A stretch of DNA of 36,406 nucleotides from Magnetococcales bacterium. GTDB lineage: Bacteria > Pseudomonadota > Magnetococcia > Magnetococcales > UBA8363. Below the pieces are notes generated by a model. It had not been told where the DNA came from. It saw only the letters and a program-made list of their open reading frames with translations, and searched no databases. This document shows, piece after piece, positions 8,244-16,725 of this stretch. Within the stretch, counting starts at the first letter, position 1, and every line of letters begins with the position of its first letter. A program made the position numbers and the translations under genes. The stretch spans positions 1 through 36,406 of the forward strand of contig JADGCQ010000031.1 of assembly GCA_015228925.1 (NCBI GenBank), read 5' to 3'.

Positions 8244-9155
8244 TCACAGCCCCTTCAGTACCATGGCCATCAGGGGCAAGAGTACCAAAGAAACCAAAAT
8301 ACCCAGTCCCACCATGGCGGCGGCCAGTTCCACCGCCAGACCCGATGCGGCAGCCATGGCACCGGCAGTGATCATCGGTGGCATACCCGCCTCGAAGATT
8401 GCAATGAGCGCGGGGAGGGTCTTCAGATCCCAAGCCAGGCACAGACCCAAGGCCACAAGCGGTGCCAAAATCATTTTGATGCCAAGACCGGTCAGAAGAG
8501 GTTGGAACAATGGTCTGGGTAAACTGGGTTTCAGGTTGAATCCTACCGCCACCATGACGACCGGTACAAGGGTGTCGGCCAGGCGTTGCAGTATGGCTTG
8601 GATGGATGGATCCTGAAAAAATGGGCCTGCCACCAGGGCCGTCATCAGGGCGATGAAGGCGGGAAAAGTAAAAATGCGATAGCCGATGGCCGATAGCGTG
8701 GGTCTTTGAGATGTGTTGGCCTGATAGAGGGCGACGACCACGGCACCGTAGATCGAAAGTGCTGGAAAGGATCCCATCTGGTCGTAGAGGACTCCGTAGG
8801 GGATGGCGTGCGGTCCAAACATCGCATCGATCATCGGAATGCCCAAAAAGGAAGTGTTGCCCAGGGGGACTGTGAGCATCAGGCATCCGGTGATTTCTCT
8901 GGACCAGCACCAATATCGTGCTAAATATTGAATCAAGACGACCGAAAAGAACAACATGATCCAAGGGATGATGACAGGGACAATCAGATCGATGGTGAAT
9001 TGCAGGTGGGGTATTTTTAACAAGACCAGGGCTGGCAATGAAATATGGATGACGTATTGGTTGAGGACTAGTGGGGTTTCTTTGGGAAAAACAGAGATAT
9101 GTCTGAGGGCTACACCCAATAAAAGAAGAAAAATGATGAAAAAAAGATTGCCCAT
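8244..9155 (-). CDS. AEC family (auxin efflux carrier-like) transporter
   Basis: This inner-membrane protein of about 303 residues has around ten hydrophobic segments. It shows the AEC/BASS-like layout of two five-helix halves, with conserved polar spots such as P-L-G-N-T-S-F-L-G-I-P in the first half and E-A-G-M-P-P in the second. The family exports organic acids such as malate or amino-acid-like compounds by secondary transport, and the substrate here is unknown. The ATG at 9155 has an AGGA site at about 9-nt spacing. An open extension of 25 basic residues upstream (to 9230) lacks one and is rejected. The gene converges on the asmA-family gene through repeat copy B. Confidence 0.88.
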   Translation of the reverse strand: MGNLFFIIFLLLLGVALRHISVFPKETPLVLNQYVIHISLPALVLLKIPHLQFTIDLIVPVIIPWIMLFFSVVLIQYLARYWCWSREITGCLMLTVPLGNTSFLGIPMIDAMFGPHAIPYGVLYDQMGSFPALSIYGAVVVALYQANTSQRPTLSAIGYRIFTFPAFIALMTALVAGPFFQDPSIQAILQRLADTLVPVVMVAVGFNLKPSLPRPLFQPLLTGLGIKMILAPLVALGLCLAWDLKTLPALIAIFEAGMPPMITAGAMAAASGLAVELAAAMVGLGILVSLVLLPLMAMVLKGL

Positions 9156-9329
9156 GATAGCGATCCTTTGGATCTTTTTAATCAAGAATATTTTTACGGC
9201 GATTTTTAACCCCAGGGCCTTTTTTTTCAAGGGGGATTCGTGGCATGTTGATGGTTTAGGTGCGGCATGAAAACTGCATTATTCTTTAAAAAATTTCTTC
9301 CGCTTTGAATTGATGGGAACGGGTTTCTA

Positions 9330-12300
9330 ATGAAAAAAGGTCTTATCCTAGCCGGTCGGTATACGCTACAGAAAGATCTTGGGCAGGGGCTGTTTGGTGA
9401 TGCCTATCTGGCCCACGATGAAGGGACCGGATTGGATGTCACCGTCAAAACATTGAATGAGCGTATCAGTCGGGATGAGCGGATTCTTGAGGATGTGCGG
9501 CGCAATTTTCAGCTTTTGCAAAATCTGGATCATCAGAATATCGTCAAGGTTCATGCGTTGGAATTCGATGCCCTGACCCAGGGGCATTTTTTGGTTCGGG
9601 AATATGTTGAGGGGGTGAGCCTGGCGGAATACCGGATGCGTTACGGTGGAGGCAAGGTTCCGTTGACGGAAGCACTGGAAATTTGCCGCCAGATTGCCAT
9701 GGCTTTGGATCATGCGCATCGCTCGTTGCTGCATCGAGACCTCAGGCCGGACAATATTCTGGTCAGTGAAGCGGGGGAGGTGAAACTGTTGAATTTTTGC
9801 TTGGTCCCCGAATCGTTGGCCAAAGAGATTCGGGCCGAAAATAGGCATCGGGATTTGGAATCTTCCAACCGAACGCATGGTTACATGGCACCAGAGCAAT
9901 TTTTTGGGTTTCCGCCGCCGGGTCCGGCGGCGGATCGTTATGCCTTGGTTGCTATTTTTTATGAGCTTGTTTCGGGGCGTCCGCCGTTTGACTATCCCGA
10001 ACCCCAGGCGTTGATGCATGCAATTTGCAATATGGCACCGCCCATGGTTCGGGATTTGGGTAGGCGGCGCAATCATTTGATCAGCCAAGGTATGTCGAAA
10101 GATCCCGGAAATCGGTTTCTTTCGGCGATGGCGTTTATCGAAGCCATGGAGGCCTCCCCATTATTGGTTTTAACTCGGTATGCCAAGCCATGGGTGGCGG
10201 CTGCGACTGTTTTGGGATTGCTTGGCGGATTGATTTGGTTTTTCAATGCGGGTGGGCGGGTGAAAGAATGGGGGGGGAACCCTGGGGGTGTGGCAACGGC
10301 ACCGGTACTTGGTGAAGACATCAAAAAGGAGATGGATCGGGGAACGACGGTCATGTTGCGGGTGGAGAGCCGACCTGCGGGGGCACAAGTGACGATGGAT
10401 GGTAAGCGGATGGGAATGACGCCGCTCAAGGTGGGTCAGGTGATCAAGGGGCGGTATGCTTTAAAACTGGAAAAGGTTGGCTATACGGATGTTGTGGTGG
10501 ATATGGAACTGGCGGAAGATACCGTGGTGGATCTAAGTTTGGATGCGGTGTTGCCAGGGGAATCGGTGGCGTCTTCGGAGAAGCCCAGTGAGGCACTGGA
10601 AGAAAAGAGAGGGGATGTCGCGGTTGATGATCATCGTTTTGAGGATCCGCAATCGCCTATAGGAAGTCCGGCCATGGTGGCACCATTGCCAACGTTGGCA
10701 GGGGGAGAGACTTCCGGTCCTCCAAGCGTGGCTGCCAGTGCGGCAGTAGGGCAAGGGGATGATCAAAATGTGGTCGCGTTGCCGGGTCCGGTGGCGGTGA
10801 TCCCTGAGCCAAGTTTGGTGGCTGCGGCATCGGATCCGGTTCCGGTGGTTGCGGCATCCGATCCGACTCCGGTGGTTGCGGCATCCGATCCGACTCCGGT
10901 GGCTGCGGTATCCGATCCGACTCCGGTGGTTGCGGTACCTGAACCGGCTCGTGGGGAGGTTGGTAGGTCGGAATCGATTGATGTGACGGCCATGCCGGAG
11001 CCAAAACCTTTGGTCAAAGGGGTGCCTGCGGTGTCCGTGCAGGAGGAGGAGACCGTTTTGGCGGTGAAGGCGGAACCTTTACCGGTTCCACCCCCATTGC
11101 GGGTTTTACGGTCTCCCGAGGCGGTTTCTGCACCATCGGGGGTGGTTTATGATGAAAAGGCCATTGCGCGACTTCTCAAGGATGCAACCCGGCATTTTCG
11201 TGCCGATCGGTTGACCTCTCCATTGGGAAACAACGCATTGGAAAGTTATAAGGCTGTGCTGGCCATGGATCCGGGTCGCCAGGAGGCGTTGTCGGGTGTT
11301 CAGCGTGTCGCGTCACGTTTGTTGATTTTGGCGCAAGAGGATATTGACGAGGGGCGTCTTTCTCAACCCGAGGGGCGCAATGCCTTGGTCAAAGTGGCCA
11401 AGGTTGGGGAATTGGATCCGGCCAATCCCAAAACGGGACAGTTATTGAAGGAAATTGCTGAGAAATATGTGATCCTGGCTCAGAGTGCTGCTGAAAAAGG
11501 TGATCGTGGCATATTGGAAGCTCGGTTGGCGCAGGCGAGAGCGGTGGCACCGGGGGATCCGTTTGTTGTTGAGGCCTATCAAAAGCTTCTCCAGAGGGAT
11601 ATCCACACGGAAAAACCTCCGGGGCCTGTTGTTGTCGATGATGGCAAGTCGGTGCCAATTCAGCCTGAAGCGGTATCGGAATTGGAGTCGGAACGGGATG
11701 GCACGGGGATCTCTTTGCCTGTCGCAAAGGTTTCTGTCCCCTCGCCGCTGCCGGAACCAGCGAAAGTGCCGGTCGTTTTATCCAAAGTCGAGAATCCCAC
11801 CGTGGCGGGTGCCGTGTGGAAAGATCCTGTGACGGGTATGGAGTTTGTTGAGATATCAAAAGGTTGTTTTAACATGGGTACGGAGATGGGTGACCCGGAT
11901 GAAGCACCTGCCCACCGGGTATGTTTGGATGGATATCGTATTTCCAAGTTGGAAGTGACCCAGGGGGTATGGAAAAAGATTATGGGATCGGATAACAATC
12001 CATCCAAGTTTAATCAGGATGATCGTTTTCCGGTGGATTCGGTTTCTTGGAACATGGCCATGGAATTTATCCATCGGTTGAATGAGAAAGCCCCGGTGGC
12101 GTTTCGTTTACCGACGGAGGCGGAGTGGGAAAATGCGTGTCGGGCTGGTGGGGTCGATAGTTATCAGTTTGGCCCATCCATTCAGACCAGTCAGGCCAAT
12201 TTTAATGGTACCCAACCCCTTCCTGGGGAGGAAAAGGGGATTTTTCGACGCACAACCACGACGGTTGGTTCATTTGCGCCGAATCGTTTTGGACTGTTCG

Positions 12301-12539
12301 ACATGCATGGTAATGTATACGAATGGGTAGAGGATTGGTATGTTAAGGATTATTATGGAAAATCGCCGGAGCGCAATCCGATAGCCCAGGATGATCGTTC
12401 GTTTCTTCACGTACTGCGGGGTGGGGCATGGCACAGCAATTCCGGCAATTTGCGGTGTGGTTATCGGTACAGAGGCCGACCCGATTTTAATAATTTTGGC
12501 AATGGATTCAGACTGGCCAGCTCGCATACCGGTGGCTGA
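9330..12539 (+). CDS. Degenerate Ser/Thr protein kinase with PEGA and formylglycine-generating-enzyme-like domains
   Basis: This 1069-residue protein starts with a Hanks-type kinase fold (about residues 8-275). It has a glycine-rich loop at 18-26, lysine K40, an H135-R-D-L-R-P-D-N catalytic loop and A187-P-E. The DFG position reads N155-F-C, so the Mg-binding aspartate is lost and the catalytic-loop lysine is arginine. A transmembrane helix lies at about 289-307. An extracytoplasmic PEGA domain (about 343-405) and a low-complexity Pro/Val/Ala linker with four 9-residue repeats follow, then a helical, possibly TPR-like region (about 610-770). A C-terminal FGE-sulfatase/SUMF1-type domain occupies about 831-1066. 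In that domain the second FGE active-site cysteine is present (L-R-C-G-Y-R-Y-R) but the first is not, so formylglycine generation is doubtful. It is likely a signalling or scaffold receptor. Confidence 0.9.
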   Translation: MKKGLILAGRYTLQKDLGQGLFGDAYLAHDEGTGLDVTVKTLNERISRDERILEDVRRNFQLLQNLDHQNIVKVHALEFDALTQGHFLVREYVEGVSLAEYRMRYGGGKVPLTEALEICRQIAMALDHAHRSLLHRDLRPDNILVSEAGEVKLLNFCLVPESLAKEIRAENRHRDLESSNRTHGYMAPEQFFGFPPPGPAADRYALVAIFYELVSGRPPFDYPEPQALMHAICNMAPPMVRDLGRRRNHLISQGMSKDPGNRFLSAMAFIEAMEASPLLVLTRYAKPWVAAATVLGLLGGLIWFFNAGGRVKEWGGNPGGVATAPVLGEDIKKEMDRGTTVMLRVESRPAGAQVTMDGKRMGMTPLKVGQVIKGRYALKLEKVGYTDVVVDMELAEDTVVDLSLDAVLPGESVASSEKPSEALEEKRGDVAVDDHRFEDPQSPIGSPAMVAPLPTLAGGETSGPPSVAASAAVGQGDDQNVVALPGPVAVIPEPSLVAAASDPVPVVAASDPTPVVAASDPTPVAAVSDPTPVVAVPEPARGEVGRSESIDVTAMPEPKPLVKGVPAVSVQEEETVLAVKAEPLPVPPPLRVLRSPEAVSAPSGVVYDEKAIARLLKDATRHFRADRLTSPLGNNALESYKAVLAMDPGRQEALSGVQRVASRLLILAQEDIDEGRLSQPEGRNALVKVAKVGELDPANPKTGQLLKEIAEKYVILAQSAAEKGDRGILEARLAQARAVAPGDPFVVEAYQKLLQRDIHTEKPPGPVVVDDGKSVPIQPEAVSELESERDGTGISLPVAKVSVPSPLPEPAKVPVVLSKVENPTVAGAVWKDPVTGMEFVEISKGCFNMGTEMGDPDEAPAHRVCLDGYRISKLEVTQGVWKKIMGSDNNPSKFNQDDRFPVDSVSWNMAMEFIHRLNEKAPVAFRLPTEAEWENACRAGGVDSYQFGPSIQTSQANFNGTQPLPGEEKGIFRRTTTTVGSFAPNRFGLFDMHGNVYEWVEDWYVKDYYGKSPERNPIAQDDRSFLHVLRGGAWHSNSGNLRCGYRYRGRPDFNNFGNGFRLASSHTGG
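10824..10931 (+). repeat. Four tandem 27-bp coding repeats (AASDPTPVV linker)
   Basis: Units at 10824-10850, 10851-10877, 10878-10904 and 10905-10931 each encode a variant of A-A-S-D-P-T-P-V-V within the linker of the kinase-PEGA-FGE protein. The near-identity of the DNA units suggests recent slippage and possible copy-number variation between strains. Confidence 0.85.
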
Positions 12540-12632
12540 AGAGGTGAATTCTTAGGTTGTACACGGTCGTGTGTGATAAAGGGTTGGAAAATTGGCAAGG
12601 AAAGAGTTACACTTATCAGACTCGTTTGAAGT

Positions 12633-13190
12633 GTGTTCTCAGTGGACCATCGGGTTGAGAAAGGACTTTATCTGGCCGTGCGGGATGGCGGTCAAGGAAG
12701 GCAGGTGGTTGGTGTGAGCGTTACAAAAATTCTTCTTGTCCTGATGGCGACCCTCGTTCTTGGGAAAGTTTTGTTTGATTCTGGGGATGCGGCAGGGGGG
12801 ACGCCGGGTGTTTTCACGGTTGTCCTTTTGGTTCTGGCGGGGTTGGTCGTTTATTTTCTCCGAAACATGATCAGTGGGGTCAGTTTTGGGGAAGGTGAAG
12901 GTGAAACCGGTACCGTGGACGCTTCGGGGGAATCGGTTCTTCGTCCCGGATCGCGTGCGTTGCGGGTGATTCACCATGAGCCAACATGGTCGGTCGTGGC
13001 CAAGGGACGTTCTCTGGGTGTTTTTAAAAACACCCCCATCCCTGCATGGATACGCACTTCGGATCAGCGCGAAGCCGATTATTGCGGTGTCTCTAACGTG
13101 CCTCTTCCAGAAAAATGTACCTGCATTGAAATTCCAGAGCGTTCCGAACTGATCGTCCCTCCCGGTTTGATCTATATCATCCGTACATGA
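12633..13190 (+). CDS. Hypothetical two-helix membrane protein
   Basis: I do not recognise this 185-residue protein. Two hydrophobic segments (about residues 25-48 and 58-78) are followed by an acidic, glycine-rich stretch. A C-terminal domain of about 90 residues has no obvious motif and ends in an I-V-P-P-G-L-I-Y-I-I-R-T tail. The start is uncertain: GTG at 12633 is the longest form, a second GTG at 12642 is in frame, and no clear ribosome site distinguishes them. It lies 93 nt downstream of the kinase-PEGA-FGE gene on the same strand and may be its partner, but that is only proximity. Confidence 0.6.
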   Translation: MFSVDHRVEKGLYLAVRDGGQGRQVVGVSVTKILLVLMATLVLGKVLFDSGDAAGGTPGVFTVVLLVLAGLVVYFLRNMISGVSFGEGEGETGTVDASGESVLRPGSRALRVIHHEPTWSVVAKGRSLGVFKNTPIPAWIRTSDQREADYCGVSNVPLPEKCTCIEIPERSELIVPPGLIYIIRT

Positions 13191-13253
13191 CATCAGAAGG
13201 GGCCGCGTCGTCTGGCGTTTGCGAGAACGATGCTTGCCCACATTTTTCTGCCT

Positions 13254-13340
13254 CCTTCTCCGTTGCTTTGAGAGAAGGGGTGGTTCATCGGATCTATCAA
13301 AGGAGGAGATGAAAGTTCCTCCGTCCCTCTCAATGGAGGG
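13254..13340. repeat. Three consecutive short hairpins
   Basis: CCTTCTC (13254-13260) pairs with GAGAAGG (13272-13278). GGAGGA (13302-13307) pairs with TCCTCC (13317-13322). CCCTC (13325-13329) pairs with GAGGG (13336-13340). They sit after the stop of the two-helix membrane protein gene and may form the 3' end of that transcript. No T-run follows. Confidence 0.45.
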
Positions 13341-13599
13341 TGGCGCATCGCTTTGATGGCTATTGCACACTGATCCGCCATATTTGAAGTCAGTTTATAA
13401 GGCCCAGCTCGCCAGTTTTTTCCTGCGAATATCACTGTCACTGGCATTTCTGTCACACTTATGCAGACCGCCACAACCGACCAGAGCGGCGTTATGCTCC
13501 CCCAGTTGCTTTGGGGTGAGTTTTTCGTGTTTCCTCTATTTACATAATTTTGGTTCAAGTCAGGTGATTGGAATTTCGGGTAATCGTGCAACAACGCCA

Positions 13600-13628
13600 T
13601 GGACATGTCACAATCTTTTTGGCATAAT
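13600..13628 (+). promoter_or_regulatory. Sigma70-type promoter of the accessory operon
   Basis: TGGACA at 13600-13605, a 17-nt spacer and CATAAT at 13623-13628 give one mismatch in each box at ideal spacing. The predicted start of transcription near 13635 leaves a leader of about 30 nt before the ATG at 13666. It is the best promoter match seen upstream of the five-gene cassette. Confidence 0.5.
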
Positions 13629-13665
13629 GGCACAACCATAAACAATTAAACAATGTAAGTTAATA

Positions 13666-14802
13666 ATGTCTCGGCAATTTCAGGCGCTAAACGCTATCAG
13701 TAGAATTTTGGGCTGGGATGATGATGAACAAGCCAACAAGGAATTCGGCTGGCTTAGGTTCATGGCCAAAAATAAATTCGATAATTATCAGGATTTTCTG
13801 GCTGGAGCACGTTTCATTGAGAGTCTGGTGGTCTGGTTGCAACAATTCAACAGTCTTGAAGAACGACTTATTGCTTATGACTTTCTACGAAAGCGCTTGC
13901 TTTTCATTTCAGCCTCGGAAATGAACCATTTGGTGGAACGTTTCTACGCCAGGGTCGTGGTACCCGACTTGATCTCACGAGCGGCGACGCAACATGGTAT
14001 TCAGACTTACCAAGTCTTGTCACACCCTGATGCTTCCAATACTATTCAAAAAATGCGGCAGCGAATTCTTTTCATGGGGTTAAGTGATGGGGCAAGAATT
14101 GATGTTTTACGTCGCGCCAATTCAACTATCCTCCACAATGATCAAATTGTGATGCAGCCCTTTTTGGACGATGAAAAATGGCGTGATTTATCAAAAAAGC
14201 TTAAAGATTTATCGGAGGATGTGGTTAAGAAGTTCGATACCGTCTATATTATAGATGATTTTGCTGGTTCTGGAACAACATTCATTAGAAAAAATTCTAC
14301 AGGAAAATGGAATGGAAAACTACCCAAGCTCTGGAGAAGCCTTAGTGAGACGCGATCCAGACTTAAAAATTATGATGAATTCCCAATTGTTGATGATCCA
14401 TCCGTCCATGTCCATCATTATATCGTCACTGAGCAAGCCAAATTAGCGATGTTGGAAAAAGAATTCGAAATTCGTAAAGATCTTAAGCAAGAAGGGTGGT
14501 TTCCAAAACCGATACCTTTTACTGAAGGGATGGTGTTGCCAAAAAATTTTTCATTGACCCCACCGGATGATCAGCAATTTTTTTCTCTCACGGATCACTA
14601 TTACGATAAGGATCTAGAAACGATTCATAGTAAAGAAAGCGGAAATCCAGACATGCGCAGAGGTTATGCGCAATGCGCTCTACCGTTAATTCTGGAACAT
14701 AACACGCCCAACAATTCCGTTTCCCTATTGTGGGCAGAAACAGAAGGGACGCAAGGACACGCTATGCGCCCCCTATTTCGTCGTCGCCAAAGACACAGTT
14801 AA
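13666..14802 (+). CDS. PRTase-CE-like phosphoribosyltransferase-fold protein (predicted conflict-system component)
   Basis: This 378-residue protein has an N-terminal helical region (about 1-110) followed by a type I phosphoribosyltransferase fold. The PRPP-binding loop is plain at residues 195-205: I-I-D-D-F-A-G-S-G-T-T, preceded by a beta strand. The closest family I can name is PRTase-CE, a phosphoribosyltransferase-like group described as a predicted component of prokaryotic conflict systems. I assign it from memory of the architecture, not a search. The retained D-D and S-G-T residues suggest it can still bind PRPP or a related ribose phosphate. The product is unknown. It is the first gene of a five-gene unit, 15 nt before the ATPase. 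The ribosome site is weak. Confidence 0.75.
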   Translation: MSRQFQALNAISRILGWDDDEQANKEFGWLRFMAKNKFDNYQDFLAGARFIESLVVWLQQFNSLEERLIAYDFLRKRLLFISASEMNHLVERFYARVVVPDLISRAATQHGIQTYQVLSHPDASNTIQKMRQRILFMGLSDGARIDVLRRANSTILHNDQIVMQPFLDDEKWRDLSKKLKDLSEDVVKKFDTVYIIDDFAGSGTTFIRKNSTGKWNGKLPKLWRSLSETRSRLKNYDEFPIVDDPSVHVHHYIVTEQAKLAMLEKEFEIRKDLKQEGWFPKPIPFTEGMVLPKNFSLTPPDDQQFFSLTDHYYDKDLETIHSKESGNPDMRRGYAQCALPLILEHNTPNNSVSLLWAETEGTQGHAMRPLFRRRQRHS

Positions 14803-14817
14803 ACCTCTTCCGATGCC

Positions 14818-16725
14818 ATGAGCAATCCCTTTGAAAGGCGTGCCAGCGAATATATGCGAGATGATCATGGGTTCCTGTCCATGGTCAGTCCAGAACCTTT
14901 AGAACGATTTGTTCCTTATGCCAAAGACGGTCGATTGTTTGACCGCTTAGTGCAGGTTATCGGAACACCGGGCAGTGGCAAAACAACTCTTGCTTCCTTG
15001 CTGGAATACCCGCGTCTTTCCCTGGCGGTACGATCAGGTCAGCCAGAACACAAAGAAATCGTTGCGATGCTACACGAGTGCTGCATGGTTGTCGATCAAC
15101 ATGCCGTTATCGTAGCAACTCGTTTACCGATGGAGTCAGAATATCGCGATTATCGTGAACTTCCCTATCCGCCGGAACTGCGCCATCGTCTTTTTTGGAC
15201 TATGATCCAGGCTAGGGCTATGCATGGATGGGTTCGGGGTATCATGCGTTCTGAACAAATTCAGGCTGAGGCCATAACATTTCATTATCGTTCCGGTACT
15301 GATTCTTTGCATGATGCAATCGGTGGTCATAATGGTTGCCATATTCTCACTCGCGCCTCAATCGTGGAAAAAGCTATTTATAACATCGGTGCTGCAATAT
15401 TTCCTATTCCAGAAAAAGAATTTACTGAAGATGCCAGAGAACCCTATAGGCCACTGGATATTATTGAGAAAATATCATTTATTGGCAAAGACGATACAGA
15501 GCGGTCTTTGCGTCCATTATTAATCCTGGATGACGTGCATGTGCTTCACCCTGAGCAACGTCAACGGTTGGAAAAAGAACTAGGAAGAAGAGAATTATCG
15601 TTTGCTCGATGGCTGCTTATGCGTTTAGACGCTCTCCCTTTCCAAGAGTCTTTGAACATTCCAGAAAAGGTGGATTCTGAGACAAAATCGGGCCTGCAAC
15701 ATCTTCGTGAAGTTGTCCAAATCAGGATGCAGGATGATGAAAGAATATTTAAGAAAATGATTGAAAAAATGGCTAACCGCTATTTGCATCAAATGGATAT
15801 TTTTGCAAGAAGACAAAGAAGTCTTACCAGTTTACTGTCTACCGAGCAGGTGTCCTTGCCAATAGGGAAAATGGAAAAATTAAGAAAGAAAATTGACGCA
15901 ATACAAAAGGAACATCAAGTAACACCTGAAAGACGTACTCAACTATTAGATTTGATCAACCAATCGAGCTGTCAAGACGTTGACCTGCATGACGACGACA
16001 TACAATTGGCTTTGCTTAGCATTCTGATGCATCGTTATGTCAACCGCATTCCAAAACAAAGATCATTATTTGACGATGACAATGACCCAGACCCAGCAAG
16101 ACCATTGAAGGTGGATAGCTCTATAGTTCACGCAGCAAGGTTACATCTTTTTCATAAATTTGACCGAGTTTATTATTATGGTTTTCAGTGTTTAATCAAT
16201 GCTGCATCACAAAATCCCGAAATCTTTCTTAAACTGGCCGCACCTTTGGTGGCTTTGGCGGAAACCCGGTTCATACGGGGAAAAGATGGTACTTTGGATG
16301 CATCGACGCAACAAAAACGTTTACGGGAACGCGCAAGGGAGATTCACGACCAGGAGTGGAGTTTTCCACGAAAGGAGGCAGTCCGCCGTCTCACCAGGGG
16401 TATGGCTAAAGAATGCCTAGCAACCACACTGGTGGAAAACGCCAGGAATGGTGCCGGCAATAACGCTTTTGGTATTCCTCAATATGAATTTAACGACTTG
16501 GTAAAAAATCAACAGGACTTCGCGGAGGTTCTTCATTACGCGGTAGCCTACAATGCCATTTTCCTGAAACAGAATTATAGGCAAGGGGGAAAAGAATGGT
16601 GCCTGTTGCAATTGGGGGGAACTTTGATTTTGGAGTATGGTTTGACCTGGATGCAAGGCGGATTTCTGGAACGGAGTGTCAATGACCTTGTAAAAATCCT
16701 GGGGGAACAGGATAGAACCGCATGA
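14818..16725 (+). CDS. P-loop ATPase of the accessory cassette (possibly ORC-CDC6-like)
   Basis: This 635-residue protein has a Walker A motif G-T-P-G-S-G-K-T at residues 49-56. A Walker B-like strand L-L-I-L-D-D-V-H lies near residues 234-242, with a long, charged helical region after it. The layout is that of an AAA+/STAND-type ATPase. I recall ORC-CDC6-like ATPases as frequent partners of PRTase-CE proteins in predicted conflict loci, which fits the order here, but this is not verified. It likely acts as the nucleotide-driven sensor or switch of the system. Its stop overlaps the next start as ATGA, indicating translational coupling. The gene is AT-rich compared with the flanking chromosome. 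Confidence 0.72.
   Translation: MSNPFERRASEYMRDDHGFLSMVSPEPLERFVPYAKDGRLFDRLVQVIGTPGSGKTTLASLLEYPRLSLAVRSGQPEHKEIVAMLHECCMVVDQHAVIVATRLPMESEYRDYRELPYPPELRHRLFWTMIQARAMHGWVRGIMRSEQIQAEAITFHYRSGTDSLHDAIGGHNGCHILTRASIVEKAIYNIGAAIFPIPEKEFTEDAREPYRPLDIIEKISFIGKDDTERSLRPLLILDDVHVLHPEQRQRLEKELGRRELSFARWLLMRLDALPFQESLNIPEKVDSETKSGLQHLREVVQIRMQDDERIFKKMIEKMANRYLHQMDIFARRQRSLTSLLSTEQVSLPIGKMEKLRKKIDAIQKEHQVTPERRTQLLDLINQSSCQDVDLHDDDIQLALLSILMHRYVNRIPKQRSLFDDDNDPDPARPLKVDSSIVHAARLHLFHKFDRVYYYGFQCLINAASQNPEIFLKLAAPLVALAETRFIRGKDGTLDASTQQKRLRERAREIHDQEWSFPRKEAVRRLTRGMAKECLATTLVENARNGAGNNAFGIPQYEFNDLVKNQQDFAEVLHYAVAYNAIFLKQNYRQGGKEWCLLQLGGTLILEYGLTWMQGGFLERSVNDLVKILGEQDRTA

Larger units (their letters stand above)
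13191..13665. other. Left border of the accessory island: hairpin cluster and promoter, no supported gene
   Basis: This 475-nt stretch contains three successive inverted repeats (13254-13278, 13302-13322, 13325-13340) and then a good promoter candidate at 13600-13628. A 150-codon open frame covers much of it on the minus strand (13193-13645). It has no recognisable domain or ribosome site and I do not call it a gene. Base composition shifts to AT-rich toward its right end. Confidence 0.5.

Noticed and set aside
8182-8964. A 260-codon frame antisense-shifted within the AEC transporter gene
   Set aside because: It lies in another frame of a clear membrane transporter and its C-terminus is translated from the repeat element.
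13193-13645. A 150-codon open frame on the minus strand at the island border
   Set aside because: It has no recognisable domain and no ribosome site, and it overlaps a hairpin cluster and the operon promoter.
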